The notes below the pieces were generated by a model. That model was given only the letters and a program-made list of their open reading frames with translations, was not told the DNA's origin and did not search any database. Shown here one piece after another: positions 6,174-15,375 of a stretch of 38,086 nucleotides of DNA. The stretch lies in contig CALDHX010000079.1 of assembly GCA_937901525.1 (NCBI GenBank), forward strand, positions 1-38,086, written 5' to 3'. Every line of letters begins with the position of its first letter. Position 1 is the stretch's first letter. Origin of the DNA: an uncultured Bacteroidales bacterium. Lineage in GTDB: Bacteria; Bacteroidota; Bacteroidia; Bacteroidales; P3. Made by a program: the position numbers and the translations under genes.

Positions 6174-8330
6174 TTATTTTACTATTGTTAATTCATCTAT
6201 CAATCTCTTTGCTCCTGCAAATTTGTCCATAACAAAAAGAACGTAACGTGCATCTACGTTGATTGTTCTTTGCAATTCTGGTTCAAATGCTATGTCTCCG
6301 CTCATTGCTTCCCAGTTTCCGTCAAATGCAAGTCCTATTAGGTGTCCTTCTGCATTCAAGATAGGGCTTCCTGAGTTTCCTCCTGTAATATCGTTGTTTG
6401 AAAGGAAGCAAACGATTAGTTTTCCGTCTTTATCGGCATATTGACCATAGTCTTTTGCTTCATAAAGCTCTTTTAATTTTGCAGGAACAATGAATTCTGG
6501 ATTTGTAGCATCTTCTTTTTCCATCAAACCTTCCATTGTAGTTACGTAATCGTAGTGAACAGCGTCAGCAGGATAGTAATCCAAAACTTGTCCGTAAGTC
6601 ATACGCATTGTAAAGTTTGCATCAGGGTATTGAACCAAAGTGTTGTCCATTTTTCTCAAAGCTTCAACAAACAACATCTTTGCTTGTGCAAATTTTGCGT
6701 TTGCTTCTTCAAATTCAGGTGAAGAATCTGTAATCAAAGCATAAGCAAGCATTGCAATATGTGCTATTTTATCTTTTTGGAACGCCTTAAAATTAGGTTT
6801 CTTTGCAAATTTTTCAAAAGCTTTTTTATTGGTTAAAATTGATTTTGCAAAGGCTTTATCTACGAAAGCGTCAGGATTTTCTTTGTATTTTTGAAGTAAT
6901 CCATCTGCTTGCACACTTGGAACTGTCAAAAGCAAGTTTGCCAACGCCTTAAACATTTCTTTTTCTGTTGCAAGGTCTGTTGTAGCATAAAGATCCTCTA
7001 TTTCACTGGTCAAAGCTGCCATAAGCAAAGGAGTATGTTCCTCAGGTACTTGACCGGATTCAATCATTCCTGCATACATTGAAGAGCGGAAAGCTGTCAA
7101 TGCTGTTTTTGAAGTCATAAGACCAAGATTTCCATACCAAGAATATTGATTTGCCGGTTCAGCAGCAATAACTTTGCTTGCCGATTCAAGGTCTGATATA
7201 ACATTTCCGTATCTTGCTTGTCTGTCTGCATCTTTTGCAATCCATTCTACAAGACGGTCTTCAATAGCTTTTTTCTTTCCGTAAACATCAAGGCGTTTCA
7301 ATCCTCTCAATTCGCCTTTTTTGTTCTTCCAAAGGTTCATATAGCTTGCGTAATCAGAAGCATATTTTAGGTTTATCGCATTATCTGTGTCCATCATCTT
7401 CTTCATAACCGGCAAAAGAGCTTCTCCCGCTTTTATAACGGCAGGATCGGAAATGTTAATAGTGTTTGACACTTCGTAAGAGGTCATATATCTTTCTGTT
7501 GAGCCGGGATAACCCCATATCATTGTGAAATCTCCTTTTTCAACGCCTTTTATGCTGATTGGAAGGAAGTGTTTCGGTTTGTAAGGCACATTATCTTTTG
7601 AGTATTCGGCAGGTTGATTGTTTTTGTCTGCGTAAACTCTGAATACAGAGAAGTCTCCTGTGTGTCTTGGCCACATCCAGTTGTCTGTATCTCCACCATA
7701 TTTTCCGATTGATGCAGGAGGAGCGAACACAAGACGAACATCGTTGAATACTTCATAGATAAACATATAGTATTCCAAGCCTTCAAAGAACGGTTTCACT
7801 TCTACTTTGTATTTTCCTTCTTCTGAATACTTAACAATCAAGTCTCCGATGTTTTTTTGTATTTGTTCTTCTGTTGCTTTCTCAGGAGTATTAATATTTT
7901 CTGCCAAAACTTCTTTTGTAACATCTGCCATTCTCACAAGGAATGAAACATACAAGCCCGGAATTGGAAGTTCTTCTTCATAAGATTGAGAAACAAATCC
8001 ATTATTTAGGTAATCGTGTTCAACAGTTGATTGAGAAACGATTGCATCATAGCCGCAGTGGTGATTTGTAAACATCAATCCTTTGTCGGAAACAATCTCT
8101 CCTGTACAGAAATCGCCCATTTGAACGATTGCATCTTTCAAAGATGAGTTGTTAATGCTGTAAAGTTGTTCTGCACTCAACTTTAAGCCCATTTTTTGCA
8201 TTGTTGAATGATTTAGTTGCTTAAAAAACATTGGCAACCACATACCTTCGTCAGGATTAGCTTTTGGATTTGCAAAGCAAACACCAAAACTAAGCACGAA
8301 AGCCATTAATGATAAAAGTGTTTTTTTCAT
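6174..8330 (-). CDS. dpp7: S46-family dipeptidyl-peptidase, DPP7 type
   Basis: This periplasmic serine peptidase of 718 residues releases dipeptides from oligopeptides, the main amino-acid supply route of many asaccharolytic Bacteroidota. A signal peptide (1-20) is followed by NPKANPDEGMW, the usual mature N-terminus. The triad is visible: His in FTNHHCGYDA (about 90-91), Asp226 in RHTGDFSVFR and Ser653 in GGNSGSP. Eighteen residues after that serine the sequence is FDG (Gly671). This is the position held by Gly in DPP7 and Arg in DPP11, so hydrophobic P1 specificity is predicted rather than Asp/Glu. Length matches the family. The gene lies 20 bp after the M16 peptidase gene. Confidence 0.94.
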   Translation of the reverse strand: MKKTLLSLMAFVLSFGVCFANPKANPDEGMWLPMFFKQLNHSTMQKMGLKLSAEQLYSINNSSLKDAIVQMGDFCTGEIVSDKGLMFTNHHCGYDAIVSQSTVEHDYLNNGFVSQSYEEELPIPGLYVSFLVRMADVTKEVLAENINTPEKATEEQIQKNIGDLIVKYSEEGKYKVEVKPFFEGLEYYMFIYEVFNDVRLVFAPPASIGKYGGDTDNWMWPRHTGDFSVFRVYADKNNQPAEYSKDNVPYKPKHFLPISIKGVEKGDFTMIWGYPGSTERYMTSYEVSNTINISDPAVIKAGEALLPVMKKMMDTDNAINLKYASDYASYMNLWKNKKGELRGLKRLDVYGKKKAIEDRLVEWIAKDADRQARYGNVISDLESASKVIAAEPANQYSWYGNLGLMTSKTALTAFRSSMYAGMIESGQVPEEHTPLLMAALTSEIEDLYATTDLATEKEMFKALANLLLTVPSVQADGLLQKYKENPDAFVDKAFAKSILTNKKAFEKFAKKPNFKAFQKDKIAHIAMLAYALITDSSPEFEEANAKFAQAKMLFVEALRKMDNTLVQYPDANFTMRMTYGQVLDYYPADAVHYDYVTTMEGLMEKEDATNPEFIVPAKLKELYEAKDYGQYADKDGKLIVCFLSNNDITGGNSGSPILNAEGHLIGLAFDGNWEAMSGDIAFEPELQRTINVDARYVLFVMDKFAGAKRLIDELTIVK

Positions 8331-8350
8331 ACTGATATTATTTTATTTGT

Positions 8351-9580
8351 TTATTCGTATCGTATCATTGATAAGTTTTCTTGTTTAAATACTTCTTGGG
8401 CACATTCCAATATTTGCTTGGAAGTTATTTCATCTATCATTGAATAAGTGTCTTGAAGTGTATCAACCTTTCCAAAGTTTAGTAGCATCTTCCCTATTGA
8501 AAGCATTTCGTTTTGATTGGAATCGCAACTAATTGCAAGTTGTCCTTTCATTTGTTGCTTAAATTTTTGCAAGGTTTTCTCTGGAAGCAAATTTTGTGTA
8601 AAGTAATCCAATTCTTTATTTATTAGTTTTATGGTTTTATCCATATATTTTTTATCTGTCCCTGCATAAATTGCAAAAACACCTACGTCTGAATATGCTG
8701 TGTAATTGGATTCTATTGTGTAAGTAAAGCCATATTTTTCTCTTATGTGCATATTAAGATAGGAATTCATAGCCCAGCCACCAAGCATATTGTTTAATAA
8801 ACTGAATGCGGCTTTTTTCTCACTTTTATAACCATAAGAAGCCGTTCCTATTACGGCATGAGATTGATAAGTGTCTCTATTGTATTTTTTTTCTATGCCA
8901 TATTGCACTTGTGCTTTATTTCTTTTTCTATTGTCTATTTTTTGAGTTTGAAAACCAAAGTATTTTTCACATAATCTAAACCATTTGTCTGCTTTTGTTG
9001 AGCTGACAATTGAGATTACCATTTGATTTGTGAAATAATTATTGTTTATGAAAGTTTTTATCTTATCACTCGTAAAGCTTTCAACATTTTCGGGCGTTCC
9101 TAATATTAATCTACCTAAGGAATGATTGTAAAAAAGTTGTTTTTCAAATTCATCGTAAATCAATTCCGAGGGTGTGTCTTCATAAGAATTGATTTCGTCA
9201 ATTACAACTACCTTTTCTTTATTGATTTCCTTTTCTGGAAATGAGGAATTAAAGACAATATCACTCAAAAGTTCTACAAATCTTTCATTATACGTATCAA
9301 GAAAACAGCCATAAATGCAAGTTTCTTCTTTTGTCGTGAAAGCGTTCAATTCTCCGCCTACTCCGTCAATTCTATTTAAGATTTGAAAAGCCTTTCTATT
9401 TGCTGTACCTTTAAAAATACTATGTTCAATGAAATGAGCTATGCCATTTTCTTCCTCAGTCTCATCTCTTGAACCTGCGTTTATGATTATTCCACAATGA
9501 GAAACGGGAGAAGATGAATAACGATGTATTAATCTTATCCCATTTTTCAGTTCGTGATATTTATATATGCTTTGTTCCAA
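8351..9580 (-). CDS. M16-family zinc metallopeptidase (processing-peptidase-like)
   Basis: The 409-residue product has the inverted zinc motif HFIEH (H49, E52, H53) and the downstream zinc-ligand glutamate E129 in VVVIDEINSYEDTP, 76 residues on, as in active M16 subunits. Both halves of one M16 unit are present, including the C-terminal ANxGFTYTIE-like region (REKYGFTYTIESNYTAYSD). There is no signal peptide, so it is probably cytoplasmic, like YmxG/PqqL-type single-unit peptidases that degrade peptides. It begins 3 bp after the SPOR gene and precedes DPP7, so peptide breakdown is a shared theme, though co-function is inference. Confidence 0.93.
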   Translation of the reverse strand: MEQSIYKYHELKNGIRLIHRYSSSPVSHCGIIINAGSRDETEEENGIAHFIEHSIFKGTANRKAFQILNRIDGVGGELNAFTTKEETCIYGCFLDTYNERFVELLSDIVFNSSFPEKEINKEKVVVIDEINSYEDTPSELIYDEFEKQLFYNHSLGRLILGTPENVESFTSDKIKTFINNNYFTNQMVISIVSSTKADKWFRLCEKYFGFQTQKIDNRKRNKAQVQYGIEKKYNRDTYQSHAVIGTASYGYKSEKKAAFSLLNNMLGGWAMNSYLNMHIREKYGFTYTIESNYTAYSDVGVFAIYAGTDKKYMDKTIKLINKELDYFTQNLLPEKTLQKFKQQMKGQLAISCDSNQNEMLSIGKMLLNFGKVDTLQDTYSMIDEITSKQILECAQEVFKQENLSMIRYE

Positions 9581-9583
9581 TTA

Positions 9584-11071
9584 TTATCTTGAAATTACGT
9601 AAAAGTCTCCTCCTATTTTTTCTTTTATCTTTGCAGCCAAATCATTTGCTTCTTTTAAAGTCCTTCTACTTCCATAACTAACATAATAAACTTGCTCTCC
9701 TGCTTTAACTCTATTTATTATGTAGCTGTCATATCCAAGACTTTTAGCCTTTCTTGCCTTCTTTTCTGCATTAGCTCTATCTTTGTAAACTCCACCTATT
9801 ACATCACAACCCAATTTTGTGTAGTTTTGAATCACAACAGGTGTATTGTCTATTGCAGGTTCAGGATTTGGCTGAGGATTTTCTTCTACTTTATTTTTTT
9901 GTGCATCATTTGTCTTTGCTACTCTTGCTTTATTAGCTGGTCTTGGCTTTGGAATAGGATTTTGTTTCACCTCTTCCAAAACAATTTCTGAGACTGTTTC
10001 TGTTGAAGTTTCTTCACTTACTACTTCTTCTACAATAGTTTCTGTTGGAGTTACAACAACCAAAGCAACAGCTTTTTGAGTTTTTGGCTTTATGTAAACA
10101 GATAATTTTTCAGAAATAGGATTCATAAACTTATATCCTTTAAGCAATCCGAAATAGTGTGCAGCTACCAAACCACCACAAGCTAAAAGCAAGAACAAAA
10201 GAATAAATAATATTACTAAAAGTATTCTTTTTTTACGTTTTTTAGCTTTTTTCTTTTTCTTCTTTTCCTCTTTCTCTTTTTCTATTTCTTCTTTGTATTT
10301 TTCTTCCTTGCTTGCATCTATTATAGCCTGAGCTTTTTCTCTTAATTCCTCATCAGCCGGTTTTATATCCTCAATTTCAACCTCTTTTTCTATTTCTTTA
10401 AGTTCTGTTTCCTCTGCTTTTGCCTCAATTTGCAATTCTTGTTCAACTTCTTCTTCGGCTTTTACTTCTTCTTGCTGAGTAAAAACAACAGCTTCTGTAT
10501 GCTGAACGGTTTCTTTTGGCAATTCTTCTGAAACAGTTTCGTCTTTTATCTTTATTATTATCGGCTCTTCTTCTACTTTTTCTTCAACTTCAACAACTTC
10601 TTCCTTAATATTAGGATCAATTGTATGAATCATTTCTATTGACTCATCACTATTGTCAAAAGTTTTCACATCTTTCAAAGGAGCAAAAGCGAAAGAATTG
10701 TCTAAAAGATTCAATTTCTCACTTGATTCAAACACATAATTACCATAAAAGTCCTTAGAAAGCACTCCTAACTCACCTATTTGAACTTGTTTTCCGTTTT
10801 CAACTTTCTCTTTAACTGACTCTGAATATTGTTTTATCCAAATCAAAGCTGTTTCGTGAGAAATAAATTCCTTTTCTGCCATATTCATAACGAAATTCAA
10901 ATCGTTATTTTCCTCTTTCTTAAAACTCAACTTACGGCAAGGAGGTCTTATTTCACCTGTAAGAGAAGATATTCTTGCAGATTGAGTAGATACATAAAAA
11001 GTTCCTAAACCTACTAATTCTGCACAATCGTTTTCTTTTAAAAATTCGTATAAATTTACTGCAACATTCAT
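9584..11071 (-). CDS. HU-like domain / single-pass membrane / SPOR-domain protein
   Basis: The 495-residue protein has three parts. Residues 1-130 resemble the HU-like (CCDC81-type) N-terminal domain of Bacteroidota SPOR proteins (LKENDCAELVGLGTFYV, IRPPCRKLSF). Residues 145-280 are a Glu/Lys-rich, low-complexity cytoplasmic linker ending in a strongly basic stretch. A transmembrane helix follows (about 283-305, LLVILFILLFLLLACGGLVA). After a periplasmic Thr/Val-rich linker comes a SPOR domain (about 415-495: GCDVIGGVYKDRANAEKKA, YVSYGSRRTLKEANDLA). SPOR domains bind denuded septal peptidoglycan, so a cell-division role is likely. The HU-like end could touch DNA or another protein; this is not known. 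It lies one base after kdsB. Confidence 0.88.
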   Translation of the reverse strand: MNVAVNLYEFLKENDCAELVGLGTFYVSTQSARISSLTGEIRPPCRKLSFKKEENNDLNFVMNMAEKEFISHETALIWIKQYSESVKEKVENGKQVQIGELGVLSKDFYGNYVFESSEKLNLLDNSFAFAPLKDVKTFDNSDESIEMIHTIDPNIKEEVVEVEEKVEEEPIIIKIKDETVSEELPKETVQHTEAVVFTQQEEVKAEEEVEQELQIEAKAEETELKEIEKEVEIEDIKPADEELREKAQAIIDASKEEKYKEEIEKEKEEKKKKKKAKKRKKRILLVILFILLFLLLACGGLVAAHYFGLLKGYKFMNPISEKLSVYIKPKTQKAVALVVVTPTETIVEEVVSEETSTETVSEIVLEEVKQNPIPKPRPANKARVAKTNDAQKNKVEENPQPNPEPAIDNTPVVIQNYTKLGCDVIGGVYKDRANAEKKARKAKSLGYDSYIINRVKAGEQVYYVSYGSRRTLKEANDLAAKIKEKIGGDFYVISR

Positions 11072-11072
11072 A

Positions 11073-11828
11073 TTAAAAATTCTTTTTTATCATATCATTA
11101 ACTCGTTTTAAATCTTCCGGTGTATCAACTCCTATCGATTCAAAACTTGTGCTTTTTATTTTTATTTCAAAACCATTCTCTAACCAACGCAATTGTTCTA
11201 AACTTTCCAAGCTTTCTAAATTACTCTTTTCCAAATGCACTATCTTCTTCAACACATCAAAGCGATAAGCATATATTCCTATATGTTTATAAAACACTCC
11301 TTGATTTAAAGCTTGTGAAAGTTCAATATCCCTTGTAAAAGGTATCGCACTACGAGAAAAATACAAAGCCCTATCGTTTGCAAAAACTACTTTAACAACA
11401 TTAGGGTCTAAAACATCTTGTTGATTATCTATTTTTTTTGACAAAGTTGCTATTTCTACCTTTGGAGTATCGAAACAAGAAAGGATTAATACTAATTGTT
11501 CTTTTGAAATCAAAGGTTCATCACCTTGAACATTGACAACAACATCATAAACCTCTCCCTTAGAGGCTAATTCCTGCACAACTTGCTCACAACGCTGAGT
11601 TCCACAACTATGCTCCTTGCTTGTCATCATTGCAATTCCCCCAAGAGCGTTTACTTGATTGAAAATCCTCTCATCATCTGTTGCAACAACAACCTTATCA
11701 AATAGTTTTGAATCAAAAACCGCATCATACACCCACATAACCATAGGCTTTCCATTTAAAAGCGCCAAAGGCTTTCCTGGAAATCTACTACTTGCGTAAC
11801 GAGCTGGTATTATTGCAATTTTTTTCAT
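11073..11828 (-). CDS. kdsB: 3-deoxy-manno-octulosonate cytidylyltransferase
   Basis: The enzyme makes CMP-Kdo from Kdo and CTP for the inner core of lipopolysaccharide. The 251-residue length is normal. Diagnostic segments are IPARYASSRFPGKPL (nucleotide binding, residues 6-20), VVATDDERI, TSKEHSCGTQRCEQV, VNVQGDEPLI (metal-binding Asp) and YKHIGIYAYR. The start codon directly follows the kinase stop codon, indicating co-transcription and possibly translational coupling. Confidence 0.97.
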   Translation of the reverse strand: MKKIAIIPARYASSRFPGKPLALLNGKPMVMWVYDAVFDSKLFDKVVVATDDERIFNQVNALGGIAMMTSKEHSCGTQRCEQVVQELASKGEVYDVVVNVQGDEPLISKEQLVLILSCFDTPKVEIATLSKKIDNQQDVLDPNVVKVVFANDRALYFSRSAIPFTRDIELSQALNQGVFYKHIGIYAYRFDVLKKIVHLEKSNLESLESLEQLRWLENGFEIKIKSTSFESIGVDTPEDLKRVNDMIKKNF

Positions 11829-12443
11829 CTAATCAAACAAACCATTTATTTCAGCGTTTATACTATCATACACAAAACCTAAATCTTTTGGGTTTTCTGT
11901 AATATCCAAATCGTCCATATTGATTATGAGTTTACGATTTTCATAACCATCTATCCAAGAATTATATCTATTGTTAAGGGAAGTAATGTAATCTAAACGA
12001 ATTGAAGATTCATACTCTCTTCCTCGTCTTTCTATTTGACGAATCAATGTAGGCACAGAAGCTTTTAAGTAAATCAATAAATCAGGTGGTTTAATGAAAC
12101 TTTCCATTAATTCAAACAAAGCTTTATAAGTTTCAAAATCCCTTGTATTCATAAGACCCATTGCATGCAAATTTGGTGCAAATATATAAGCATCTTCATA
12201 CAATGTTCTATCTTGTACAATATTGTCGTATGTATTTCTTGAATCTATTACATATTTAAATCTCTTGTGCAGAAAATATACTTGAAGATTAAATGACCAC
12301 CTACGCATATCCTCATAAAAATTAGCAATATAAGGATTATCGTCCATTTGTTCGTAAATAGGAGTCCATTTAAATTGCTTTGCTATCAACTCTGTTAAAG
12401 TTGTTTTTCCACTACCAATATTTCCTGCAATAGCTATGTGCAT
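11829..12443 (-). CDS. Deoxynucleoside kinase
   Basis: The 204-residue cytoplasmic protein phosphorylates a deoxynucleoside for salvage into dNTPs. It has the P-loop GNIGSGKTTL (about 6-15), the DRTLYEDAYIFA segment with the conserved DR(S/T) motif, and the arginine-rich lid RQIERRGREYE, typical of the dNK/dGK family (exact base preference cannot be read). I start it at 12443. An in-frame ATG at 12512 lies upstream of the promoter and would add 23 residues of AT-rich leader before the P-loop. It is the first gene of the seven-gene run down to 4997. Confidence 0.92.
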   Translation of the reverse strand: MHIAIAGNIGSGKTTLTELIAKQFKWTPIYEQMDDNPYIANFYEDMRRWSFNLQVYFLHKRFKYVIDSRNTYDNIVQDRTLYEDAYIFAPNLHAMGLMNTRDFETYKALFELMESFIKPPDLLIYLKASVPTLIRQIERRGREYESSIRLDYITSLNNRYNSWIDGYENRKLIINMDDLDITENPKDLGFVYDSINAEINGLFD

Positions 12444-12481
12444 ATCCCTACTATATAAAAAACAATAAAATATAATTCTTG

Positions 12482-12513
12482 CAAAATTACAAATAAGTTT
12501 ACAAAACCCCAAA
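12482..12513 (-). promoter_or_regulatory. Promoter of the deoxynucleoside kinase-kdsB-...-PPTase run
   Basis: On the minus strand TTTG (12513-12510), a 20-bp spacer and TAATTTTG (12489-12482) match the Bacteroidota consensus. It lies between the sbcC stop codon (12538) and the chosen kinase start (12443). No terminator separates it from sbcC. Confidence 0.65.
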
Positions 12514-12537
12514 AATAACGCAAAAATTCACTAACTT

Positions 12538-15363
12538 CTATCCTATTATACTCACTTTACTACTTGAAGAATATCCCTCTTGCTTAACTTGTATTTGCAC
12601 AGGTATTCTTTCTTGCAACTCTTCTACATGACTTATAATTCCAACTTTTTTTCCCGTTGTTTTGTGTAATAGACTTAGTGTTTGCATTACTGTTTGCAAG
12701 ACATCTTTACTTAGAGTGCCAAATCCCTCATCTATAAATAAAGTATCTAATGAAAGATTTGCACCAATATCACTAAGTGCCAAGGCCAAAGATAATGAAA
12801 CTAAAAAGCTCTCTCCACCAGAAATTGTAGTAACAGGACGAGATGTAAATCCATTGTAAGCATCTTCTAATTCTATTACAAATGTACCAGGAATAACCCT
12901 TAGCTTATATCTGTCGGTTAGAGTTTTCAAATGATAATTTGCTGAATTTATCAAATTAGACAACACATAACTTTGTGCAATCTTACGAAACTTCACTCCA
13001 AGTGAATCTCCTATGAAACTATTTAGCTTATCCCATTTCAAAAATTCTTTCTCTGCTTTATTATACTCCTGAGAAAGTTTTTCTCTTTCTTGAATATTCT
13101 TTTGCGATAGCTCTATATCTTTTTCCAAAGCTCCTTTTTGTCTGTTGATTTCCCCAAGAGAATATTCCAAATCTTTAAGCCTTGCATCTATTTCTTGCTT
13201 TGTTTCTACGGCTTCTATCTTTGGCTTGTTACGATTGTGATTTTCTATGTTTTTTTCTAAGGTTTCTTTATTTGCTGAAAGCGAAATATTAATTTCTTTA
13301 CGCTTATTGACCTCTTTTTCTATATCTCTAATCCTCGTCTCTGCAACGGAATTAATCAATTCTAATTTTTCTCGTGTATATTCTTTATTTTCTTGCAAAA
13401 AAGCCTCTATCGCCCCTTCTAAGTCCATAGTTTCTTTATTGCAATCATTGAGTTTATTGATTGTTGTTTTCAAATCGCTATGAAAACCATTGAGCTTAGT
13501 TTGCAAATTATCAATTCTTTCAACCTCTGTTTTTGATTGTTTTTTCCACTCCGGCATTTGCAAAATTATATTCAAAAAAATGTTTTTTGCGTTCTCGCAT
13601 TCCATTTTCAATAGCTCAAATTCTCGTTTCAATTCATTGTATTTGTCAATTTTTTTCAAGATTTGCCTTGCATTTTCTGCTGCAATTTCTATTGAGTCTT
13701 CCTCTATTTCTTCCGAATTAAAACCACATTTCTCTCTTAACTCTGCAATTTGTTTCTCGCAATCTTGAAGCGAAGTGTCTTTTTCTAATTCTTCTTTTTC
13801 TTGATTATAGATTTTTTGATTTGTTTCTATTTGTGCAGAAAGATTTTCTATTTCTTGTTGAAGGTTTTTATAGTTTTTTTCGCAAATCTCATAGTTTTCT
13901 TTGAGTGTATTAACTACTTCATACAATTCTTCTTCTATCGGCAAAGAGTTTTCTATCCTTTGTAAACACAAAGGACAAATATCTCCTATTTTTAAGGTCT
14001 GTCTTAAATTTATTGCAAACTTATCTATGCTGTCTTTCTGTTTTTCATAAAGCTCCTTAGCTTTGTTACATTCTGATTTTAAGGAATTTAACCTTGGAGC
14101 CAAGTCTTGCGAAATTTTTTCTTTGTTTTTTGAAATTTTTTCTTTGATTTTTTCAATTTTTTCTTTGTTTTTTTCAATTTTTTCTTTGATTTTTTTTTCA
14201 CTTTCCAAGCATTGTTTTAACAAGTTTAAATTTGTCAAAAATTCTGCTATTTCTTGCTGATTTTTTTGCCCAGAAAGTAGGGTTGAAAGATTAGTAAGTT
14301 CTATTTGTTTTGCGTCTTTTTCATTTTTCAAATAACGGTATCCGCAAACAAGGCGTTGAAATTCTTCTTCATATCGACATAGAAGTTGAAGAAGTTGTTG
14401 CTTTGTTTCTTTGAGCTCTAAGATGCGAGAAATTTTATGACGAACATTTATGGTTTCTTGCCATATCCTTATAGAGTTTTCATTTTTCTTAAAGACTTCA
14501 CTTTGTATTATTTTTTGATTTTCTTGCCATTTCTCCATTATAGTTGAATAGTCCTTTTCTAATTTTTGAAAAGCATCTATCCATTGACTTTTTTTTGAAT
14601 TATCATCAAAAATTTGCTTTTGTATGTCATAGGTTTTTGATAATTCTTTAAGTTTTTCTTGTTTTTCTATTTGTTCTTGTGGATTTAAGTCAGGAAACTT
14701 ATTGAGAGTTGCTTGTAATATATCTTTATTCTGTTTCTTTTCTCTTGTGAGTTCAAATATCTTTTTGCCTATTTTTGAGTAAATATCAATTCCTGTTAGT
14801 TTTTCTAAAATTTCTGCCTTCTCATTGTCTTTGCTATTAAGAAATCGTGTAAATTCTCCTTGCGAAAGCATAACCGTTCTTAGAAATTGCTCAAAATCTA
14901 AACCAATTATTTTTTTTATTACCTCATCAATTTCTTTATCTTTTACATATAGTAAATCATCACTTAAATTTAGGAGTTGTCTTGTTTTGCTTTGCAGTTT
15001 TCCTTCAACAATACTTCTTGATCTTTTACATGCCCACTCGGCTTGATAAAGTTTATTATCGTTTCCAATAAAGGTTAAATTAACAAAACACTCGCTTGTG
15101 TTTCTTCTCATCAAGACTCGCGGGTCGTTTACTCTAATTTCTTTATCTCCTTCTTGTACTCCTCCTTCTATATTAGTGGATTTTAGTCTCGGTATTGCAC
15201 CATACAAAGCCAAAGATATGGAATCTAAAATTGTTGTTTTGCCACTACCGGTTTTTCCCGTGATTAAAAATATGCTACTATCGGACAAAGGTGATTGAGA
15301 GAAGTCTATTTGTGCATCTTCTATTGATGCTATATTGTGAATTATCAGTTTTTCTAATTTCAT
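12538..15363 (-). CDS. sbcC: SbcC exonuclease subunit (SMC-like ATPase)
   Basis: SbcC is the ATPase partner of SbcD; the complex opens DNA hairpins and trims blocked ends. The 941-residue protein has an N-terminal Walker A (GKTGSGKTTILDS, about 35-47), a Q-loop area with MLSQGEFTRFL, long coiled coils (about 190-780), a zinc hook CPLC near residue 460, and a C-terminal ABC signature (SGGESFLVSLSLALALSD) with Walker B (LFIDEGFGTL). It follows sbcD by 12 bp. A short run at 14100-14200 encodes repeated KEKIEKNKEKIEKIKEKI-type coiled coil with low-complexity DNA. Confidence 0.96.
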   Translation of the reverse strand: MKLEKLIIHNIASIEDAQIDFSQSPLSDSSIFLITGKTGSGKTTILDSISLALYGAIPRLKSTNIEGGVQEGDKEIRVNDPRVLMRRNTSECFVNLTFIGNDNKLYQAEWACKRSRSIVEGKLQSKTRQLLNLSDDLLYVKDKEIDEVIKKIIGLDFEQFLRTVMLSQGEFTRFLNSKDNEKAEILEKLTGIDIYSKIGKKIFELTREKKQNKDILQATLNKFPDLNPQEQIEKQEKLKELSKTYDIQKQIFDDNSKKSQWIDAFQKLEKDYSTIMEKWQENQKIIQSEVFKKNENSIRIWQETINVRHKISRILELKETKQQLLQLLCRYEEEFQRLVCGYRYLKNEKDAKQIELTNLSTLLSGQKNQQEIAEFLTNLNLLKQCLESEKKIKEKIEKNKEKIEKIKEKISKNKEKISQDLAPRLNSLKSECNKAKELYEKQKDSIDKFAINLRQTLKIGDICPLCLQRIENSLPIEEELYEVVNTLKENYEICEKNYKNLQQEIENLSAQIETNQKIYNQEKEELEKDTSLQDCEKQIAELREKCGFNSEEIEEDSIEIAAENARQILKKIDKYNELKREFELLKMECENAKNIFLNIILQMPEWKKQSKTEVERIDNLQTKLNGFHSDLKTTINKLNDCNKETMDLEGAIEAFLQENKEYTREKLELINSVAETRIRDIEKEVNKRKEINISLSANKETLEKNIENHNRNKPKIEAVETKQEIDARLKDLEYSLGEINRQKGALEKDIELSQKNIQEREKLSQEYNKAEKEFLKWDKLNSFIGDSLGVKFRKIAQSYVLSNLINSANYHLKTLTDRYKLRVIPGTFVIELEDAYNGFTSRPVTTISGGESFLVSLSLALALSDIGANLSLDTLFIDEGFGTLSKDVLQTVMQTLSLLHKTTGKKVGIISHVEELQERIPVQIQVKQEGYSSSSKVSIIG

Positions 15364-15375
15364 AATTTTGATTTT

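Noticed and set aside
6174..8330. DPP11 (Asp/Glu-specific) identity for the S46 peptidase
   Set aside because: The position 18 residues after the catalytic Ser is Gly, not the Arg that defines DPP11.
12444..12512. Longer N-terminus for the deoxynucleoside kinase
   Set aside because: The extra codons cover a consensus promoter and precede the usual family start MHIAIAGNIGSGKTT.
13247..14260. Several open frames opposite sbcC
   Set aside because: They are antisense shadows of the Lys/Glu-rich coiled coil, giving Phe/Ser-rich nonsense proteins.
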